A stretch of 64,000 nucleotides of DNA from Crossaster papposus (lineage: Eukaryota > Echinodermata > Asteroidea > Velatida > Solasteridae): contig JBAIAA010000600.1 of assembly GCA_037893245.1 (NCBI GenBank), positions 496,001 to 560,000 on the forward strand. The letters are read 5' to 3'. Under the pieces are notes generated by a model. The model was not told the DNA's origin. It saw only the letters and a program-made list of their open reading frames with translations, and ran no database searches. Positions 10,592-22,345 of this stretch are shown here, piece by piece. The first letter of the stretch is position 1. Each line of letters starts with the position of its first letter. The position numbers were made by a program, and so were the translations under genes.

Positions 10592-12351
10592 ATGGAATTT
10601 GATACAAACGGTTATTTCCTGGTCTTGTTCTCCTTTACCTACTATGTGATGTGGGGATGTATTAACAAAAGCCTGGGCATTTTGTTGCCGACGCTGACGG
10701 ACCAATTCAGCACGCACACTTGGATCATAGGAATCATCGCATCGGTGATGAGTGCAACGTCGGATTTTGGAGGTACAGGAACGCACCATGCGCTAGTCTG
10801 TGTTTTTGTATCATTAATGATTGGTGTGTTTTATTAAACTGTCTGTATGGAAGCAAGCATTATATACAAATAATAATATTGTAACCGATGCGGCCAAGGT
10901 TACGCAGAAATAATGTGACATACATGTAGGGTGTTTTCCCATTTACAATCAAATATTTATTTTTACACAAAAAAACGACAGTCATTAATCAACAGCTCTG
11001 AAATATAAAAGATTAAACAAAATAATTAATTAATTAAATTGTCATTGTAATTCATTGCTGTCGCTCGACTGATCACAATTCAATTTATCAAATTATTCAA
11101 TTATTCAATTATTCATCAATTTAATTGCATATATATATATACATGAATTAACCTCGCGACTTATTAATAAGAATACTTGTATGAAAACTTTGAAATGGCA
11201 TACCACCTATGGTACTACCCATCAAATTTTCGTTGGATGCATGATTATTAAAACAAAAATAACATTTAATGTATGCCCCATACCCAGATGCTGCTAGAGG
11301 AGACTACCAGCTATGAAATTAGCAGAAGTCCGGCCTTGACTAGAGTAATAGCTAAAATAAAAATAGTATTGTAAAATAAGCCATCTCTTAAATGTGTTTT
11401 TTTCGGATTCGTTCTTTCGAACCACAGGTCATAAAAAGAATTTACACAATTATATCACTACAAACAACTGTCAAAGGTCAAGAACAATCCATATTGTCCA
11501 ATATTCTATGTTGACAAGTATAAGTACATTGACCCAATGGATCATTATGTTATGTTTAAGAGGTGCACTGATAATGTCTGACAACAAGGTTTCATCAGAG
11601 CAACAACGTTTCACATTTATCATGCTCATATCTATACAAACAATTCAGTCAGGTTTATTATCATTACTACATAATATACAATTATATTTAGACTTGGGAG
11701 TCTTCATTTAAAAATGTGTTTAATAAAATAATAGTGCTATGAAAACTAGACACAAAATCACTACAAATTATCGAACACAAGGTTGAGTACTCACCGGAGC
11801 AGTTGTAGTCTCATACACCCATGCCTCCTTAAAATAATGGACGACAATGTATCGTCAACGCCACGGCAAAGCTGGCAATATACAGACTTCAAGAGAAGCA
11901 AATATATATATGATGCAAGGTGTGGTTGCATGAACGCCAAGCAGTCAAGTACCCTACCCATGCTTGCTTACTCTCCAAGAAGACTATTATATAATGTAAG
12001 GAATGCGAGTCCGAGCAGCGTGTTTGTGCAAATAGTAAAGCTGTCTATGGTGGAACCCACATACAATGCAAATGCCAATGATGTAATGCAATAGCGCGAT
12101 ACAAAGTGAAGAACACAAGAGGGCGCTCGCATACGGTTCAACAAACTATACGGATAATATTTGCAAGTGCATGATTTAATTTTAGAAAATAACAGACTAT
12201 ATACAAACGATACTTATACGGGGCCTGGCAGCATAATTTAGTAACAATTAAGTCTGGCTGGTCACAATATGCAGTGATATTTTCCGGGTTCACGTACTTC
12301 TATACTACATACTAGTTTACGTTGAAGGCCCTATATCGTAGGTGAAAAGGG

Positions 12352-12382
<31 letters not shown>

Positions 12383-14724
12383 AAAGTTATCTTGCACAAT
12401 GTTCCCATTATTTACACCAGTTATATTGAATGTGAAATTAGCTGGCCTGTAATATTTACATAGTCTTCATTAGAAAACCTCATTAAAGAACAACTGAAAT
12501 CGAAATTGAGCTTCTTGTACTTTGTTTGATTTAAGGTCTTCTAACCATACCGCTGGATACAAGGTTTAGCAGTCGACGTTTGTTAATCGTCTCCAGCACA
12601 GCAGTAACGATAGGGATGTTGCTGTTCCCCCTGTCAAGAAGCACTGGTCATATTGCTCTGGCGTTAACGGTTATAGTGGGTAAGTGCTGTGTATGAAGTG
12701 TGTTACGCGTAAACCCTTTTCTAACTGCGCGCTAGGCAATCAACTACAGCATTCATTAATCACCACACATAACAAAAGAAAGGCATTTTGCTGTTATGAG
12801 AAGGTTGTTATTCTTCTAACGTTCTCAGATCAACTACATCATTTACAATAATTGTACAGTAGGTAACAGTGACAACAAACATTGCGGTACCAAATCGAGA
12901 ACACGAGCCGGCAAAGGAACTTTCATTTGAGTTCATGTACACTCAGGCCTACTTAGGTGAGGTTGCTTGCTTGCTTGCTTGACAGAAAGACTTGGAGTGC
13001 TGTTGCAGTACGTGACACGGGACTTGGCAGCAGCTGATGATCTTGTTGGAGGTGCTGATGATCAGTGGCGCAGCACCGAGATATGATCTCTTGGCTTTAG
13101 GCATGCCAAGATCTGACGAACTCCTTGAAGCTCAAAGCAGTATATAAAGCGCACTTTTCATGTCTTCATGCAATGGCAGACCCTCATCTACTAGCAGCAA
13201 TTGCCAGCAGAAGTTGAGGAATCTGCTGGTTCAGTCAGTCCTTCCGGCCATGATTGGTCCAAAAAACCGACTTTAGGCTTAATTCGTAGAGCTCGTTTAT
13301 ACCGGTACCTTCTTATTTCGAGTTACTTAAACAAATAGTTTTAATAAAATTTGCTGTGTGTGCGTGGGTTACATAAAAAGTGCAAAAACAAAGTCATATC
13401 AAGAATGCATGCAACCTTGGAGCAGGTTGCATAGCTTCATTCAAAATGATTCACCTAATTGAATGTAACACCCGATTTTTTATTTTTTTGCTAGGACCTC
13501 CTGTAGGAATTCTTATGGTTTTAAACAAAGTCTTACTAGTACGACACTTCCGTGAGCGTTTCACCTTAGCCACTGGGATTGGACACGCCGGGCAGGCAGT
13601 TGCCCTTCTTGTTTTTGCACCGATGACGCAGCTTTTCCTTGACACCTACGGTTGGAGAGGAGCGTCGCTGCTTATTGCTGGAATCACCATGCATCAGATT
13701 GCTAGCGCAGCCGTTGTCAGGGTCAGCAAATCACAATACGAGTCTCTTGCTGATAGCTCAGATAACCACAATGATGACACCGACAAGGAAGGATGCAGCC
13801 GTGGTATTCATCTCGTCAAAGCGTTAGATCTCGGAATATTTATAGAGTTTAGGTTTTGGATTGCGTTGATGTGTCGCTTCGGTGTGTCGTTTTCCTTCCA
13901 TTCTTGGTTGCTGTATTACGTTCCTCATCTAGAAGTCAAGGGCTTCTCACCCCAGGTGGCTGCAGCTCTTTGCTCGGCAGCTGCCGTCGGATATTTTCTT
14001 GGGTCGATCATCTGGGCGCCCTTCATCGACCGAGGCTTCGTCAAATGCTCAACAGCGATCATCGTCAGCAGCATATGTCTGACTTTGTCGTTTGTCGTGG
14101 ATCCCTGGTTGAATGACATTCCCAGCAATGTGGCCGTCACCTTCGTCTGTGGGATGTTCTTCTCGGCATTATACACCCTCTGTGACGTCTTGACTAGGGA
14201 TCTCTATGAAATGGATCGACTTGTGAGCGCCTTCGGTTGGACTCGGGTCTTCCTCTTTGTGCCCGAAATTCTTGCTGGTTTCGTACCTGGTAAGTATACA
14301 ATGTCCTAGGCGAGTTTACTGTACGGAACCTTTGTATTGGAGTTATTTGATGGAAATACAAATACATGTGACTTCTTGAGCTTGTTCTCTTTCAAAACAT
14401 TTGTTTTCATTACGACGTCAAAGACTCGAAAAACCAAGTAAATTAAACGTTGGATTAAAAAAACGTGTTGCAGACATTATTGCCAAAAATTGCAAATTGC
14501 TAAAAAAATGAAAATTGATGCTCCAAGAAAAACCAGTGAAATGGTATCCGACGATTGATTATTGTTGACCATATCGGCGTTTTGATTGTTTTTGATACAT
14601 AGGCTGGATGTACGAAGCTAGAGGAAGCTACGACTTGGCGTTTATCGTGATTGGCCTGGTACAAACTATCAGCCTCCTGCCGCTGATTATTGGGCGACTG
14701 CGAAAAACTGTGGAGGGTTTGTGA
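10592..14724 (+). CDS. B2: complete monocarboxylate-transporter-like gene (SLC16/MFS)
   Basis: Exons are 10592-10772, 12536-12679, 13495-14289 and 14603-14724; splice sites are GT-AG, introns phase 1, stop TGA, product 413 aa. The ATG sits in a good context (CATCGCCATGG) and gives MEFDTNGYFLVLFSF. Exon 1 holds TM1 and the start of TM2 (GILLPTLTDQF between), exon 2 TM3-4, exon 3 TM5-11 with the acidic central loop, exon 4 TM12. The TM5 stretch RHFRERFTLATGIGHAG and GWRGASLLIAG are SLC16-like; the usual TM1 motif (D/E-G-G/S-W/F-G/A-W) is degenerate (DTNGYF). The role is inferred as a plasma-membrane carrier of small acids; the substrate is unknown. Subtype B is marked by CSRGIHLV and IALMCRFGVSFSFHSW. 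All exons are open. Intron 1 carries a 1387-bp insert absent from B3 and B5. Confidence 0.9.
10880..12266. mobile_element. LTR-like insert (TG...CA) in intron 1 of B2
   Basis: The block begins TGTAACCGATGCGGCC, ends GGTCACA and is flanked by ATAT (10876-10879 and 12267-12270). B3 (about 18940) and B5 (about 50535) have the uninterrupted site. TG...CA ends with a 4-bp duplication fit a long solo LTR or a short non-autonomous LTR element. No gag or pol similarity is visible. It is younger than the B2/B3/B5 separation. Confidence 0.5.
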
Positions 14725-15075
14725 TGGGAAATCTTACACGAAGATTGGTGCCGTAAGTTGGTTGGTGTATCTTTTGAACAGAATGCGGATACTTAGTGGG
14801 ATCCTTAGCAGCCAGCTATGCCTTAGTGGGATATTAAATACCTATAGTCTATGGAGTTGACAACTATAGATTGTATTTCATGAAACCTTACTAAGAAACT
14901 TGCTACAAACTAGTTACATACTATAGGAAAATGTAATTGTTTTTTAATTTAGTGTTTACCGATATTCAGTGAAAACTTGATTTCAAACCGAACTTGCAAG
15001 GAAAACGTGAATCAGTGTCCGGCGATTGGTAGGGAGTTATTGACCATAATCGCGTTTGATAGTTTTTGATAACAG

Positions 15076-15199
15076 GCTAATATGAAAAGCAAGAGGAAGC
15101 TACGATTTGCCGGCGTTTGTCGTGATTGGCCTGGTACCAACTATCTGCCTTCTGCCACTGGTTATTGGGAGACTGCGAAATACCGTGGAAGGCTTTTGA
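15076..15199 (+). pseudogene. Exon 4' of B2: decayed terminal-exon duplicate
   Basis: It starts 473 bp after exon 4 with the same AG|GCTAATATGAAAAG start and in-phase TAA as the other relics, and ends in TGA. The B-type version reads CGTGATTGGCC where the A1 relic has CGTGAACGGTC. Downstream sequence (AACAATAATTTAATACTAGCC) marks the B-type 3' flank. Confidence 0.7.
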
Positions 15200-15960
15200 T
15201 GGAAAATCTTACACGAAGAATTACATTACTGCTGTGGCAAGTTTTAAACAATAATTTAATACTAGCCAAGTACATATTAATGAATTCCCATTCATAAACA
15301 CCTTTTGTAAAAACAAACTAAAATATACATTTCCAACGATTTTCTTTAATCAGCGAGCACTCTGTCCACTGGACCACGTGTCTACAGTTCGCATAATTAA
15401 ACTTACAAAGAGTGCACGCCAGACTACAAAAACACGTCACCTATTAGTCTTGATCTAAGACTAACGTCTATGCAGTTCAATCATCAATAGTATTTGTTCT
15501 TATATTTGTGCATATTTAAATTCGTATTTTATATAAATTCTGTTCGCTATGCGTGTTTCATAATTGTATTTGTTTGCTTAATTTTAAAATGTTTTAGATT
15601 TTGTTTCTCGTTTTCCTATTTGTTGAGATTCATATAAAACAGCAGTCTTAAGGCTTTTAATTAAGAATTTGTTTGTATTTGTTGAAATAGTCTATGGCTC
15701 TACCTCTGTTGGAATAGTCTATGGTAATCCACTTCTCTATAGTTCTTTTTATTTGATTTTAATGTTAATTATATGTAAATTTTTATTGTATTTTTAGATT
15801 TTAGATTTTCGTTTAGTTTCTGGTCTTGTATTATTTCAATTTCTGTTTTAAATACTATTTAGGTAATATGCAGGGCCCTTTTGGAAAGCAGTTAAATAAA
15901 ACAACAAATAAAATAAATACTCCGAATGAGGGCTCCCTTTATTGATTGTACCGTATTAAA

Positions 15961-16287
15961 CCACTGACCTCTACACATGGACAGATCATCATTGTTTCAC
16001 ACTTCTAGTCGGCGCGAACTGCAAGTGCAACATGGCGGACCCACGACGTCATTCTGTGAGCCAATGAAATGTCCAGGTGTAGAGTTCAGTGGGTACGGTA
16101 CGTATGACGTAATGTTTATTAAAAAAAATGTACAGAGTAAATCCACTGACCTCTACACCTGGACATTTCATTGGCTCACAGAAGTGACGTCTTGGGTCCG
16201 CCATGTTGCACTTCTAGTTCGCGCCGACTTCAAGCGTTAGCACAGCAGAATATGGACAATGGTTTATCCAGGTGTAGAGGTCAGTTG
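15961..16287. mobile_element. Foldback element with CCACTGACCTCTACACCTGG ends
   Basis: Two inverted halves of about 135-150 bp are joined by a spacer (about 16094-16140). Each half runs from CCACTGACCTCTACA-type ends through GGACATTTCATTGGCTCAC and CCGCCATGTTGCACTTCTAG. Each half also has end-like sequences on its inner side, so a half could move alone. It is non-coding. Related copies occur at 28255-28853, 29123-29436 and 63409-63577. Confidence 0.75.
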
Positions 16288-16321
16288 ATTGAACCGATTA
16301 TACGCTATGCGGGAACAGTAT

Positions 16322-16580
16322 TGAAACGTAGACCGTTTCTGGGATCGACACACACACAGGAAGCAAACTAAAGACAGGTATTCTGTGGTTTCGGTGATTC
16401 TCAGGCCGTTTATTAGCACTACTTCTCCGGTCAAAACACTGACATGAAGCTGCCCGTTACAACGCGGCACTGGAACTGGTCTAAACCGAATCGGTGTATG
16501 CGCTCTCCAGTACGGGTTGCCTAAGCGGACCGGCAGGAGCACCCTAGACGGTCCGACCGACAACCGACACAGATGTTACA
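16322..16580. mobile_element. Solo LTR (fossil), 259 bp
   Basis: It begins TGAAACGTAGACC, ends GATGTTACA and is flanked by GTAT on both sides (16318-16321, 16581-16584). The flank after A1, A4 and B5 reads GGGAAGAGTATAATAGC, with one GTAT and no insert. The same insertion at the same site occurs after B3, so it predates the B2/B3 flank duplication. Confidence 0.75.
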
Positions 16581-16943
16581 GTATAATAGCCCCCTCTATT
16601 GGTGTACTTTGTACAACTAAACAAGGATCAGCGCAGCTGGATTGGAACAAACGATAAACCAAGTCTTGAGTCGAGATCACCCGTCTGTTATCGTTTTTCC
16701 TCATATAAATCAGGCTTTCTTCGGGTTCTCACGGCGCGACACCATGCAGACGAAACCCTGTACAGGATTAATTATATTCAATATCTTTCCAAGAGTTAGG
16801 TCATCACCGATTCACATATAAATACATATAATATATTGTAAATACAATTATTGTTTTTAACTTTAGAAATTAAAAAGAACCAATCTTGCACATATTTTAA
16901 TAATTGCATGGTATCTCTCACCAGGTATCACCGCCGTTTCTTA

Positions 16944-17603
16944 AGCGACATACAGTTGTGCGCATGTGTCATTTTCAAATCCAGATCAAATGAAATGCAT
17001 AATTCATGAGCAGTGACCCGCGACAGAGGGACGATAAAAAAACGAAAATTACCAATAAATACTAACATTAGGGGCTTTTCAATTTTCATCAGTTTATTCA
17101 TAAGAATATTCGTGATTTAATAAACCCCCCAAACCAAACAAAATTGGTATGACAAGCGTAAAATTTAAACTGAAATACAGACGCTCCGTTTCGTCAGGCA
17201 TTAAGGGAAAGGATGGTTTTCAGGACAAATTTGACAGTGAAGATGACTTTTTCCAAACTCAAAAAATGGTTTGTATAAAAAAGCAGATTGTGAACTCTTT
17301 GAATCATGTGTTTTTGTAAGAGCAAACCCAACAAGTGATAAAAAAACTAGGTTTGAATCTTTATTTTTTTCTATCTTTAACGGAGTTTTCTGCAACGCGA
17401 CATTGCGGCCTAGTATGATACCCGTGTAAATAAGTCTCGCATAATTATTGTTTAAGGACACGTTTGGGAATACGCAGTTCTAGATTTCGAATCAGAGTGG
17501 GCAAATATCAGGCTGAATACTGTTTACAATTTTTAATTTGCCGCGTATTCGACCCGAGATTTGCCAACTTGGATTCGAAATCTAGAACCGCGTATTCCCA
17601 AAC
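16944..17603. mobile_element. Half of a large palindromic element, with inner MITE
   Basis: The segment matches the left arm and centre of the 1.16-kb palindrome at 29830-30990, starting GCGACATACAGTTGTG. The inner MITE (17462-17603) has near-perfect TIRs CGTTTGGGAATACGC...GCGTATTCCCAAACG. The right arm is absent; the next sequence is the GGATCC-type MITE. It is non-coding. Confidence 0.7.
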
Positions 17604-17616
17604 GATATGCGTATTC

Positions 17617-17796
17617 ATGCGCGGATCCAGGGGGGGGGCGCACCCGGCGCGCGCCCCCCCTAAAAAAATCTCGAGAAGATTGAAAAGATCTCGGCGTTGG
17701 GGCTTCGCGCCTCCTGCGCTCCTATATTTTCTCCCAATATATTATGTTGACAATTTTTGGCGCCCCCTCTAACCGAAATTCCTGGATCCGCCCCTG
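17617..17796. mobile_element. MITE with GCGGATCCAGG ends
   Basis: The left end reads GCGGATCCAGGGGGGG and the right end CCTGGATCCGCCCC, an inverted pair about 180 bp apart. The interior includes GGCGCCCCCTCT and GCGCGCGCCCCCCCT. It lies exactly where palindrome sequence gives way to A-type upstream sequence, so it marks a deletion or recombination junction. Confidence 0.65.
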
Positions 17797-17929
17797 GTAT
17801 TCCCATTTGTAATAGTAGATATGATATTATCATACCTAACATTCCATAGTGTTTGTCAAAGACCTGACGCCTTGGTCTACTTGGAACGTCCTACTGATCT
17901 ATGAAGGTGTACAGCCTGAAAACATCGCC

Positions 17930-18110
17930 ATGGAATTCGATACAAACGGTTATTTCCTGGTCTTGTTCTCTTTTACCTACAATATGATGTGGGGATGTAT
18001 TAAAAAGAGTCTGGGTATTTTGCTGCCGACGTTGACGGACCAATTCAGCACGCACACCTGGATCATAGGAATCATCGCATCGGTGATGAATGCAACGTCA
18101 AATTTTGGAG
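17930..18110 (+). pseudogene. Orphan A-type exon 1 of a lost transporter gene
   Basis: It is a complete 181-nt exon 1: CATCGCCATGG start, MEFDTNGYFLVLFSF, the A-type NMMWGCIKKSLGILL, and the GGAG|GTACAG donor. The next exon found is not an A exon 2 but exon 1 of B3, 550 bp downstream. Exons 2-4 of this A gene are gone. If transcribed, its donor could in principle reach B3 exon 2 at 19201 (phase compatible), making it an alternative first exon; that is inference only. Confidence 0.75.
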
Positions 18111-18281
18111 GTACAGGAATGCAACATGCGCTAGTCTGTGTTTTTGTATCATCAAAGTCTCACAATAACTTAGGGTCAAATGGGGGTCAATGTACACCTG
18201 ACGATAGACAATGAATAAAGTATGCTAGAGAATTACTAAGCGGGCTTTCGGTGTTATTTTCTCTCTGTCGGCATTTGGAGC

Positions 18282-18339
18282 CTCGGTCGGCAAATGGGCC
18301 ACCAAATTATTAATTTGGTGTCCCATTTTGTCGACTGAG
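18282..18339. repeat. 58-bp hairpin
   Basis: CCTCGGTCGGCAAATGGG, then CACCAAATTA, is followed by its near-complement TTAATTTGGTGTCCCATTT, then TGTCGACTGAGG. The arms are about 28 nt with few mismatches and almost no loop. It lies 340 bp before the B3 start. It could be a tiny palindromic MITE or an excision remnant. Confidence 0.6.
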
Positions 18340-18659
18340 GCGCATCTGGCAACGAGATCGTCACGCTACGGCGGCTTCATTCAATACGAGGCTTCGCTGG
18401 CAAAAGCAATTTACCAGCTTTTGTGCCACTCAATCCACTGCCTTTTACGACAAATGTCATCATCGGTGATCATTTATATACGAACTGCAACAATTCCCAT
18501 TGGTTACGTATGCGCAGCAATACAACATGCTACATGCTATAACCACCTTCTACAAAAATATCATACCAACAATTCCATAGTGTTTGTCAAAGACCTGACA
18601 ACTCGGTCTACTTGGAACGTCCTACGTCTAGAGGGTGTATACAGCCTGAAAACATCGCC

Positions 18660-21416
18660 ATGGAATTCGATACAAACGGTTATTTCCTGGTCTTGTTCTC
18701 CTTTACCTACTATGTGATGTGGGGATGTATTAACAAAAGCCTGGGAATTTTGTTGCCGACGTTGACGGACCAATTCAGCACGCACACTTGGATCATAGGA
18801 ATCATCGCATCGGTGATGAGTGCAACGTCGGATTTTGGAGGTACAGGAATGCACCATGCGCTAGTCTGTGTTTTTGTATCATTAATGATTGGTGTGTTTT
18901 ATTAAACTGTCTGTATGGAAGCAAGCATTATATACAAATAATAATATGCAGTGATATTTTCCGGGTTCACGTACTTCTATACTACATACTAGTTTACGTT
19001 GAAGGCCCTATATCGTAGGCGAAAAGGGTAGCCCCCCCCCCCCCCCCCAAGTTATCTTGCACAATGTTCCCATTATTTACACCAGTTATATTGAATGTGA
19101 AATTAGCTGGCCTGTAACATTTACATAGTCTTCATTAGAAAACCTCATTAAAGAACAACTGAAATCGAAATTGAGCTTCTTGTACTTTGTTTGATTTAAG
19201 GTCTTCTAACCATACCGCTGGATACAAGGTTTAGCAGTCGACGTTTGTTAATCGTCACCAGCACAGCAGTAACGATAGGGATGTTGCTGTTCCCTTTGTC
19301 AAGAAGCACTGGTCATATTGCTCTGGTGTTAACGGTTATAGTGGGTAAGTGCTGTGTATGAAGTGTGTTACACGTAAACCCTTTTCTAACTGCGCGCTAG
19401 GCAATCAACTACAGCATTCATTAATCATCACACATAACAAAAGAAAGGCATTTTGCTGATATGAGAAGGTTGTTATTCTTCTAACGTTCTCAGATCAACT
19501 ACATCATTTACAATAATTGTACAGTACGTAAAAGTGACAACAAACATTGCGGTACCAAATCGAGAACACGAGCCGGCATAGGAATGTTTATTTGATACAT
19601 GTAGGCCTACTTAGGTGAGGTTGCTTGCTTGCTTGCTTGACATAAAGAAGTGCTGTTGCAGTACGTGACACGGGACTTGGCAGCAGCTGATGATCTTGTT
19701 GGAGGTGCTGATGATCAGTGGCGCAGCACCGAGATAATCTCTTGGCTTTAGACATGCCAAGATCTGACGAACTCCTTGAAGCTCAAAGCAGTATATAAAG
19801 CGCACTTTTCATGTCTTCATGCAATGGCAGACCCTCATCTACTAGCAGCAATTGCCAGCAGAAGTTGAGGGTTCTGCTGGTTCAGTCAGTCCTTCCGGCC
19901 ATGATTGGTCTCAAAAACCGACTTTAGGCTTAATTCGTAGAGCTCGTTTATACCGGTACCTTCTTATTTCGAGTTACTTAAAAATTTACTCGGTGGGGAG
20001 TACTGAAAACAAAGAGTTCTAATACAATTTGCTGTGTGTGCGTGGGTTACATAAAAAGTGCAAAAACAAAGTCATATCAAGAATGCATGCAACCTTGGAG
20101 CAGGTTGCATATAGCTCGACTAGCTTTATTCAAAATGATTCACCTAATTGAATGTAACACCCGATTTTTTTATTTTTTTTGCCAGGACCTCCTTTAGGAA
20201 TTCTTACGGTTCTAAACAAAGTCTTACTAGTACGACACTTCCGTGAGCGTTTCACCTTAGCCTCTGGGATTGGACACGCCGGGCATGCAGTTGCCCTTCT
20301 TGTTTTTGCACCGATGACGCAGCTTTTCCTTGACACCTACGGTTGGAGAGGAGCGTCGCTGCTTATTGCTGGAATCAGCATGCATCAGATTGCTAGCGCA
20401 GCCGTTGTCAGGGTCAGCAAATCACAATACGAGTCTCTTGCTGATAGCTCAGATAACCACAATGATGACACCGACAAGGAAGGATGCAGCCGTGGTATTC
20501 ATCTCGTCAAAGCGTTAGATCTCGGAATATTTATAGAGTTTAGGTTTTGGATTGCGTTGATGTGTCGCTTCGGTGTGTCGTTTTCCTTCCATTCTTGGTT
20601 GCTGTATTACGTTCCTCATCTAGAAGTCAAGGGCTTCTCACCCCAGGTGGCTGCAGCTCTTTGCTCGGCAGCTGCCGTCGGATATTTTCTTGGGTCGATC
20701 ATCTGGGCGCCCTTCATCGACCGAGGCTTCGTCAAATGCTCAACAGCGATCATCGTCAGCAGCATATGTCTGACTTTGTCGTTTGTCATGGATCCCTGGG
20801 TGAATGACATTCCCAGCAATGTGGCCGTCACCTTCGTCTGTGGGATGTTCTTCTCGGCAATATACACCCTCTGTGACGTCTTGACTAGGGATCTCTTTGA
20901 AATGGATCGACTTGTGAGCGCCTTCGGTTGGACTCGGGTCTTCCTCTTTGTGCCCGAAATTCTTGCTGGTTTCGTACCTGGTAAGTACAATGTCCTAGGC
21001 GAGTTTACTGTACGGAACCTTTGTATTGGAGTTATTTGATGGAAATACAAATACATGTGACTTCTTAAGCTTGTTCTCTTTCAAAACATTAGTTTTCATT
21101 ACGACGTCAAAGACTCGACAAACCAAGTAAATTAAACGTTGGATTTAAAAACGTGTTGCAGATATTATTGCAAAAAATTGCAAATTGCTAAAAAAATAAA
21201 AAATTGATGCGCCAAGAAAAACCAATGAAATGGTATCCGACGATTGATGTTATACAATTGTTGACCATATCGGCGTTTTGATTGTGTTGTATAGGCTGGA
21301 TGTACGAAGCTAGAGGAAGCTATGACTTGGCGTTTGTCGTGATTGGCCTGGTACCAACTATCAGCCTCCTGCCGCTGATTATTGGGCGACTGCGAAATAC
21401 CGTGGAGGGTTTGTAA
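18660..21416 (+). CDS. B3: complete monocarboxylate-transporter-like gene (SLC16/MFS)
   Basis: Exons are 18660-18840, 19201-19344, 20186-20980 and 21295-21416, with GT-AG phase 1 introns and a TAA stop; 413 aa. It has the most compact introns of the array (360, 841 and 314 bp). Architecture and motifs match B2: MEFDTNGYFLVLF start in good context, 12 predicted TM segments, RHFRERFTLASGIGHAG before TM5, GWRGASLLIAG in TM6, acidic central loop. Subtype B (CSRGIHLV, FSFHSW), but at several sites where B2 and B5 share a change, B3 has the A residue (S in ASGIG, S in GISMH, V in DPWVND, F in DLFEM); a histidine replaces Q in GHAGHAV. B2 and B5 are therefore closer to each other than to B3, or B3 was partly converted by an A copy. 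All exons are open. Confidence 0.9.
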
Positions 21417-21801
21417 TGGGAAATTTTACACGAAGATTGGTGCCGTAAGTTGGTTGGTGTATCTTTTGAACAGAATGCGGATACTTGTAGTAAGATCCTT
21501 AGCAGCCGGCTACAGGCCTTAGTACATGTATAGGATACTGAAATACCTATAGTCTGTTCCTTTCTCTATGGGTCTACTATGGAGTTGACAACCAGATTGT
21601 ATTTCATGAAACCTTGCTAAGAAACTTGCTAACTCGTTACTTACTATAGAAAAATGTAATGGTTCGTTAATTTAGTGTTTACCGATATTATTGTGAAAAC
21701 TTGATTTCAAACCGAACTTGCAAGGAAAACGTGAATCAGTGTCCGGCGATTGGTAGGGAGTTATCGACCGATTAATCGCGTTTGGTAGTTTTTGATAACA
21801 G

Positions 21802-21925
21802 ACTAATGATGAAAAACAAGAGAAGCTTCGCTTTGCCGGCGTTTGTCGTGAACGGTCTGGTACCAACTATCTGCCTTCTGCCACTGGTTATTGGGAGACT
21901 GCGAAAGACAGTCGAAGGCTTTTGA
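21802..21925 (+). pseudogene. Exon 4' of B3: decayed terminal-exon duplicate
   Basis: It lies 507 bp after exon 4. The start differs slightly from the others (ACTAATGATGAAAAAC), but it still gives TAA in the frame set by exon 3. The 3' two thirds remain close to exon 4 and end TTTTGA. The body is A-like (CGTGAACGGTC) while the sequence beyond 21965 is B-like, another mosaic. Confidence 0.65.
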
Positions 21926-22345
21926 TGGAAAATCTGACACAAAGAATTACATTACAGCTGTGGCAAGTTTTAAACAATAATTTAATACTAGCCAAGTACA
22001 TATTAATTTATTCCCATTCATAAACACCTTTTGTAAAAACAAACTAAAATATACATTTCCAACGATTTTCTATAATCAGCGAGCACTCTGTCCACTGGAC
22101 CACGTGTCTACAGTTCGCATAATTAAACTTACAAAGAGTGCACGCCAGACAACAACAACACGTCACCTATTTGTTTGTATTTGTTGGAATAGTCTATGGC
22201 TCTACCTCTGTTGGAATAGTCTATGGTAATCCACTTCTCTATAGTTCTTTTTATTTGATTTTAATGTTAATTTTAATGTTAATTATATGTAAATTGTTAT
22301 TGTATTTTTAGATTTTATATTTTCGTTTAGTCTCTGGTCTTGTTT

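Larger units (their letters stand above)
15200..17929. other. Intergenic flank after B2, filled with repeats
   Basis: No gene is visible. In order: 3' flank shared with B3 (to 15960), a foldback element, a solo LTR, flank shared with 29468-29830, the left arm of a large palindrome (16944-17603), a GGATCC-type MITE, and about 120 bp of A-type upstream sequence matching 35649-35769. Most of what separates B3 from A4 is missing here. Confidence 0.65.
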
